Source of the DNA: Bacteroidota bacterium
GTDB taxonomy: Bacteria > Bacteroidota > Bacteroidia > Chitinophagales > Chitinophagaceae
Direction: 5' to 3'
Length of the DNA stretch: 7,667 bases
Assembly: GCA_023423015.1 (NCBI GenBank)
Contig: JAFAGE010000426.1
Coordinates: 1 to 7,667, forward strand
A program made the translations under genes and the position numbers. The notes beneath the pieces are model-generated. The model was not told where the DNA came from. It worked only from the letters and a program-made list of their open reading frames with translations, and did not search any database. Positions 6,158 through 7,667 of the stretch are shown one piece after another (the stretch's first letter is position 1; every line of letters begins with the position of its first letter).

Positions 6158-6272
6158 AGTTTTTGAGTTTCCTTGTTGGATGAATAACTATGAGCCTTCG
6201 GATGCGATGAAATCAGAAATGAAGATGTCTTCTGCAGCAGACAATTCATCCCGGCTTTTCTCCCGAAAGCTC
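6152..6272 (-). promoter_or_regulatory. Riboswitch expression platform: start-codon sequestering stem and competing anti-sequester
   Basis: In the minus-strand RNA, GCTCATAGTT (6195-6186) is a perfect 10-bp complement of AACTATGAGC (6161-6152), which contains the btuB ATG (6157-6155). The 24-nt loop carries the AAGGA ribosome site. An upstream segment GAGCTTTCGGG (6272-6262) can instead pair over 11 bp (two G-U) with TCCGAAGGCTC (6202-6192), which takes four bases, GCTC, from the sequestering stem, so the two helices exclude each other. The same upstream segment can also be tied up in a local hairpin, CGGC/GCCG (6276-6273 with 6255-6252) plus TTTC/GAAA (6268-6265 with 6260-6257) and a GGGA loop. 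I infer that bound cobalamin favours the local hairpin and hence closure of the start codon. No T-tract terminator is seen, so control is probably translational. Confidence 0.55.
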
Positions 6273-6279
6273 GCCGATG

Positions 6280-6442
6280 TTGTTGTTACTGGCAGGTCTT
6301 CTGGCTTGTGCCCATCCATTTCGCCTTCCCGCTTTTTGCAGTGGCTTTGATCAACGAATGTGGTGATGGCACTTACAGCTACGGGAATAGCACCGGCATT
6401 GCACCGGTTTCCCTTTTAATCCCGAATCAACGGGAACCAATC
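6280..6442 (-). promoter_or_regulatory. Cobalamin riboswitch aptamer (AdoCbl type)
   Basis: The minus-strand RNA carries the conserved blocks in the right order. They are TTGGTTCCCG (6440-6431); AAAAGGGAA then ACCGG-TGCAATG-CCGGT, the P5 hairpin (about 6417-6390); TTCCCGTAGCTGTAA (6387-6373), matching the CCCGCAACTGTAA core; GCCACTG (6344-6338); GGGAAGG (6330-6324); and the B12 box AAGCCAGAAGACCTGCC (6307-6291). The B12 box has AGAAGA where AGGAGA is usual. It lies in the 329-bp gap between two receptor genes, 130 nt before the start of the BtuB-like gene. It should lower expression of that gene, and perhaps of marC, when adenosylcobalamin is plentiful. The outer P1 helix is weak as far as I can pair it, so the outer limits are approximate. 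Confidence 0.95.
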
Positions 6443-6448
6443 ACGCCG

Positions 6449-6456
6449 CGAATGTA
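6449..6456 (-). promoter_or_regulatory. Candidate -7 promoter element for the riboswitch transcript
   Basis: TACATTCG on the minus strand matches the Bacteroidota -7 consensus TAnnTTTG in five of six fixed positions and would start transcription about 7 nt later, just at the 5' edge of the aptamer. No clear -33 TTTG is found at the expected spacing. Readthrough from the upstream receptor gene, whose stop is only 30 bp away, is the alternative. Confidence 0.3.
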
Positions 6457-6486
6457 TAGAATTCTTTCAGCTTTTAAGTTCCTGGT

Positions 6487-7667
6487 TTACCACAAATATC
6501 TCATGCTTACGCCGGCTCCAAAATTCCTTCCCGGCGCAGCATTGTAGTACCGCCCGCCAAAAGCATTGATGTCGTTACCTAGACTGTACTTCACATCAAA
6601 GATGTTGTCGCCGGTAGCATATAGGTCCATCATAAACCTGTTCGTCAACTGGCGTCGGAATCCTACACGCGCACTAAACAAGTTGTAACTCGATGCATAA
6701 TCTGTGTTGGCATCATTAAGCGGAAGTGGATCACTGTAGTAATAAGTAAGGTTACCGTAAAATCCTGCTTTGAAATGCACATCGCCACCTGCTGCAAAAA
6801 AGTGCGGTGGTATGCTTGGTAATTTTTTTCCTGAATAGTCGGCAGTGTCGTCAGTAACTTTCTGGAAATTGTCGTACTTGAAATTATGCCAGGTGTGGCT
6901 CGCCCATACGCGTACATTTTCGAAAAGCAGGCTGTTTCTATCGGCAATTTTATAAGTAATGAATGTTTCTATTCCTTTCTGGTTGGTGCTGCCTGCATTC
7001 ACAAAATAATCTCCTCCCGATGCGTCGCGCCTTTGCGAAATCGTATTATTTAGCCTGAAATAAAATATGTTCAGATCAAAGTGAAGTCTTCCATTCAATG
7101 CATTTCCGCGTAATCCAGCTTCATAGTTCAGGCCGTGTTCTGCTTCCAGTTCAGTGCTGATTACACCGGTTGATGGCAGCAATTCTGCATTGGTAGGAGG
7201 TGAAAATCCTTTCGAAACCTGGCCATATACGCTCAGCCATGGTTGTAATTTTTTCAATAATGCTATCCTTGGAGCGATTTCATTGTTATATCTCCTGTCG
7301 TGGAATGATGTGGGTCGTGATAGACGTTGAATCTCCACATCAAGCAGGTTGAAGCTGAGTCCGCCGGTCAACACCCAGTTATTCTTTTCAAACGTCGCCT
7401 GTGTAAACACCGTGATCATCCTGCTCTGAATCTCATCGTCGCTCAGCATCGAATCCGAAAATCCTCCCACATTCGTGTACACTTTCGAAGCTCCGAATCC
7501 GCTCTGCGCTTCAACACCGCCATGCCATGTGAACACACCCGAGCCTACGGCATCAGAGTATTGGAACACCGTTCTGCTTCCGAAATGCGGTTCGGTACGT
7601 CGTTCGTAGTTTCTAGTTGTTGGATTCGTCAGGCGGGAGAATGCGCCATACATCGATGTGGAATTTT
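6487..7667 (-). CDS. TonB-dependent receptor, C-terminal barrel part (gene continues past right edge)
   Basis: The frame is open from the right edge to TAA at 6489-6487, giving about 392 residues. An ATG at 7653 is not the start: the frame continues upstream as NSTS to the edge, and signal peptide, TonB box and plug are all missing, so the gene extends beyond the window. The visible part is beta-barrel of the PF00593 type. It carries YGQVSKGFSPPTNAELLPST followed by ELEAEHGLNYEAGLRG, the 'S-x-G-F-x-x-P' and 'E-x-G-x-x-YE-x-G' signature of receptor barrels. Near the C-terminus are LYATGDNIFDVKYSLGNDIN and the closing strand FGAGVSMRYLW, ending in an aromatic residue as outer-membrane proteins usually do. 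The SLGNDINAFGGRYYNAAPGR region resembles FecA-like iron or siderophore receptors, but the substrate cannot be read from this part. It lies upstream of the riboswitch on the same strand, so it is not under its direct control. Confidence 0.9.
   Translation of the reverse strand, partial: NSTSMYGAFSRLTNPTTRNYERRTEPHFGSRTVFQYSDAVGSGVFTWHGGVEAQSGFGASKVYTNVGGFSDSMLSDDEIQSRMITVFTQATFEKNNWVLTGGLSFNLLDVEIQRLSRPTSFHDRRYNNEIAPRIALLKKLQPWLSVYGQVSKGFSPPTNAELLPSTGVISTELEAEHGLNYEAGLRGNALNGRLHFDLNIFYFRLNNTISQRRDASGGDYFVNAGSTNQKGIETFITYKIADRNSLLFENVRVWASHTWHNFKYDNFQKVTDDTADYSGKKLPSIPPHFFAAGGDVHFKAGFYGNLTYYYSDPLPLNDANTDYASSYNLFSARVGFRRQLTNRFMMDLYATGDNIFDVKYSLGNDINAFGGRYYNAAPGRNFGAGVSMRYLW

Noticed and set aside
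6000..6350. Plus-strand 116-codon frame across the btuB 5' end and riboswitch
   Set aside because: It overlaps the signal-peptide coding region and the conserved riboswitch aptamer and shows no protein-like features.
7653..7653. ATG at 7653 as start of the right-hand TonB-dependent receptor
   Set aside because: The frame stays open to the window edge and the product from this ATG would lack signal peptide, TonB box and plug, so it is an internal Met.

Overview
The window looks like chromosomal DNA of a Bacteroidota species, possibly Cytophagales-like. The reasons are two TonB-dependent receptors of Bacteroidota type, small hypothetical proteins of families I associate with that phylum, several matches to the TAnnTTTG -7 promoter element, and weak Shine-Dalgarno sequences. 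No taxonomic marker is present, so this is an inference.

Right part (about 3430-7667, all on the minus strand): a TonB-dependent receptor enters from beyond the right edge and ends at 6489-6487. The next 329 bp hold a clear AdoCbl-type cobalamin riboswitch, followed by an expression platform that appears to hide the start codon of the next gene. That gene (6157-4208) is a complete BtuB-like outer-membrane receptor. A MarC-family membrane protein (4183-3605) follows 24 bp later, probably in the same transcript. The marC stop codon lies inside a 91-bp array of 13 heptamers in unbroken phase, and a tRNA-Arg(CCG) gene (3501-3430) lies just beyond. The working model is that cobalamin feeds back on its own uptake receptor through the riboswitch.

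Middle (2571-3429): a 235-aa protein with an RteC-like C-terminal region and a very basic tail starts 152 bp downstream of the tRNA 3' end. It has a perfect TAnnTTTG element directly followed by two TTAACCAG copies 11 bp apart, a plausible operator. About 1.4 kb without a convincing gene follows (1154-2570). It is rich in inverted repeats, most densely at 1712-2007, and may hold a structured RNA ending in a terminator.

Left edge (1-1153, plus strand): three small genes in a row. They are the C-terminal end of a 'WKGGVDGGSWF'-type hypothetical protein, a frameshifted hypothetical gene, and an intact 170-aa protein with a C-terminal membrane segment. The decayed gene, sparse coding, RteC-like gene and flanking tRNA make the left half look like accessory or degraded mobile DNA beside a tRNA, but no integrase or duplicated attachment site is visible.
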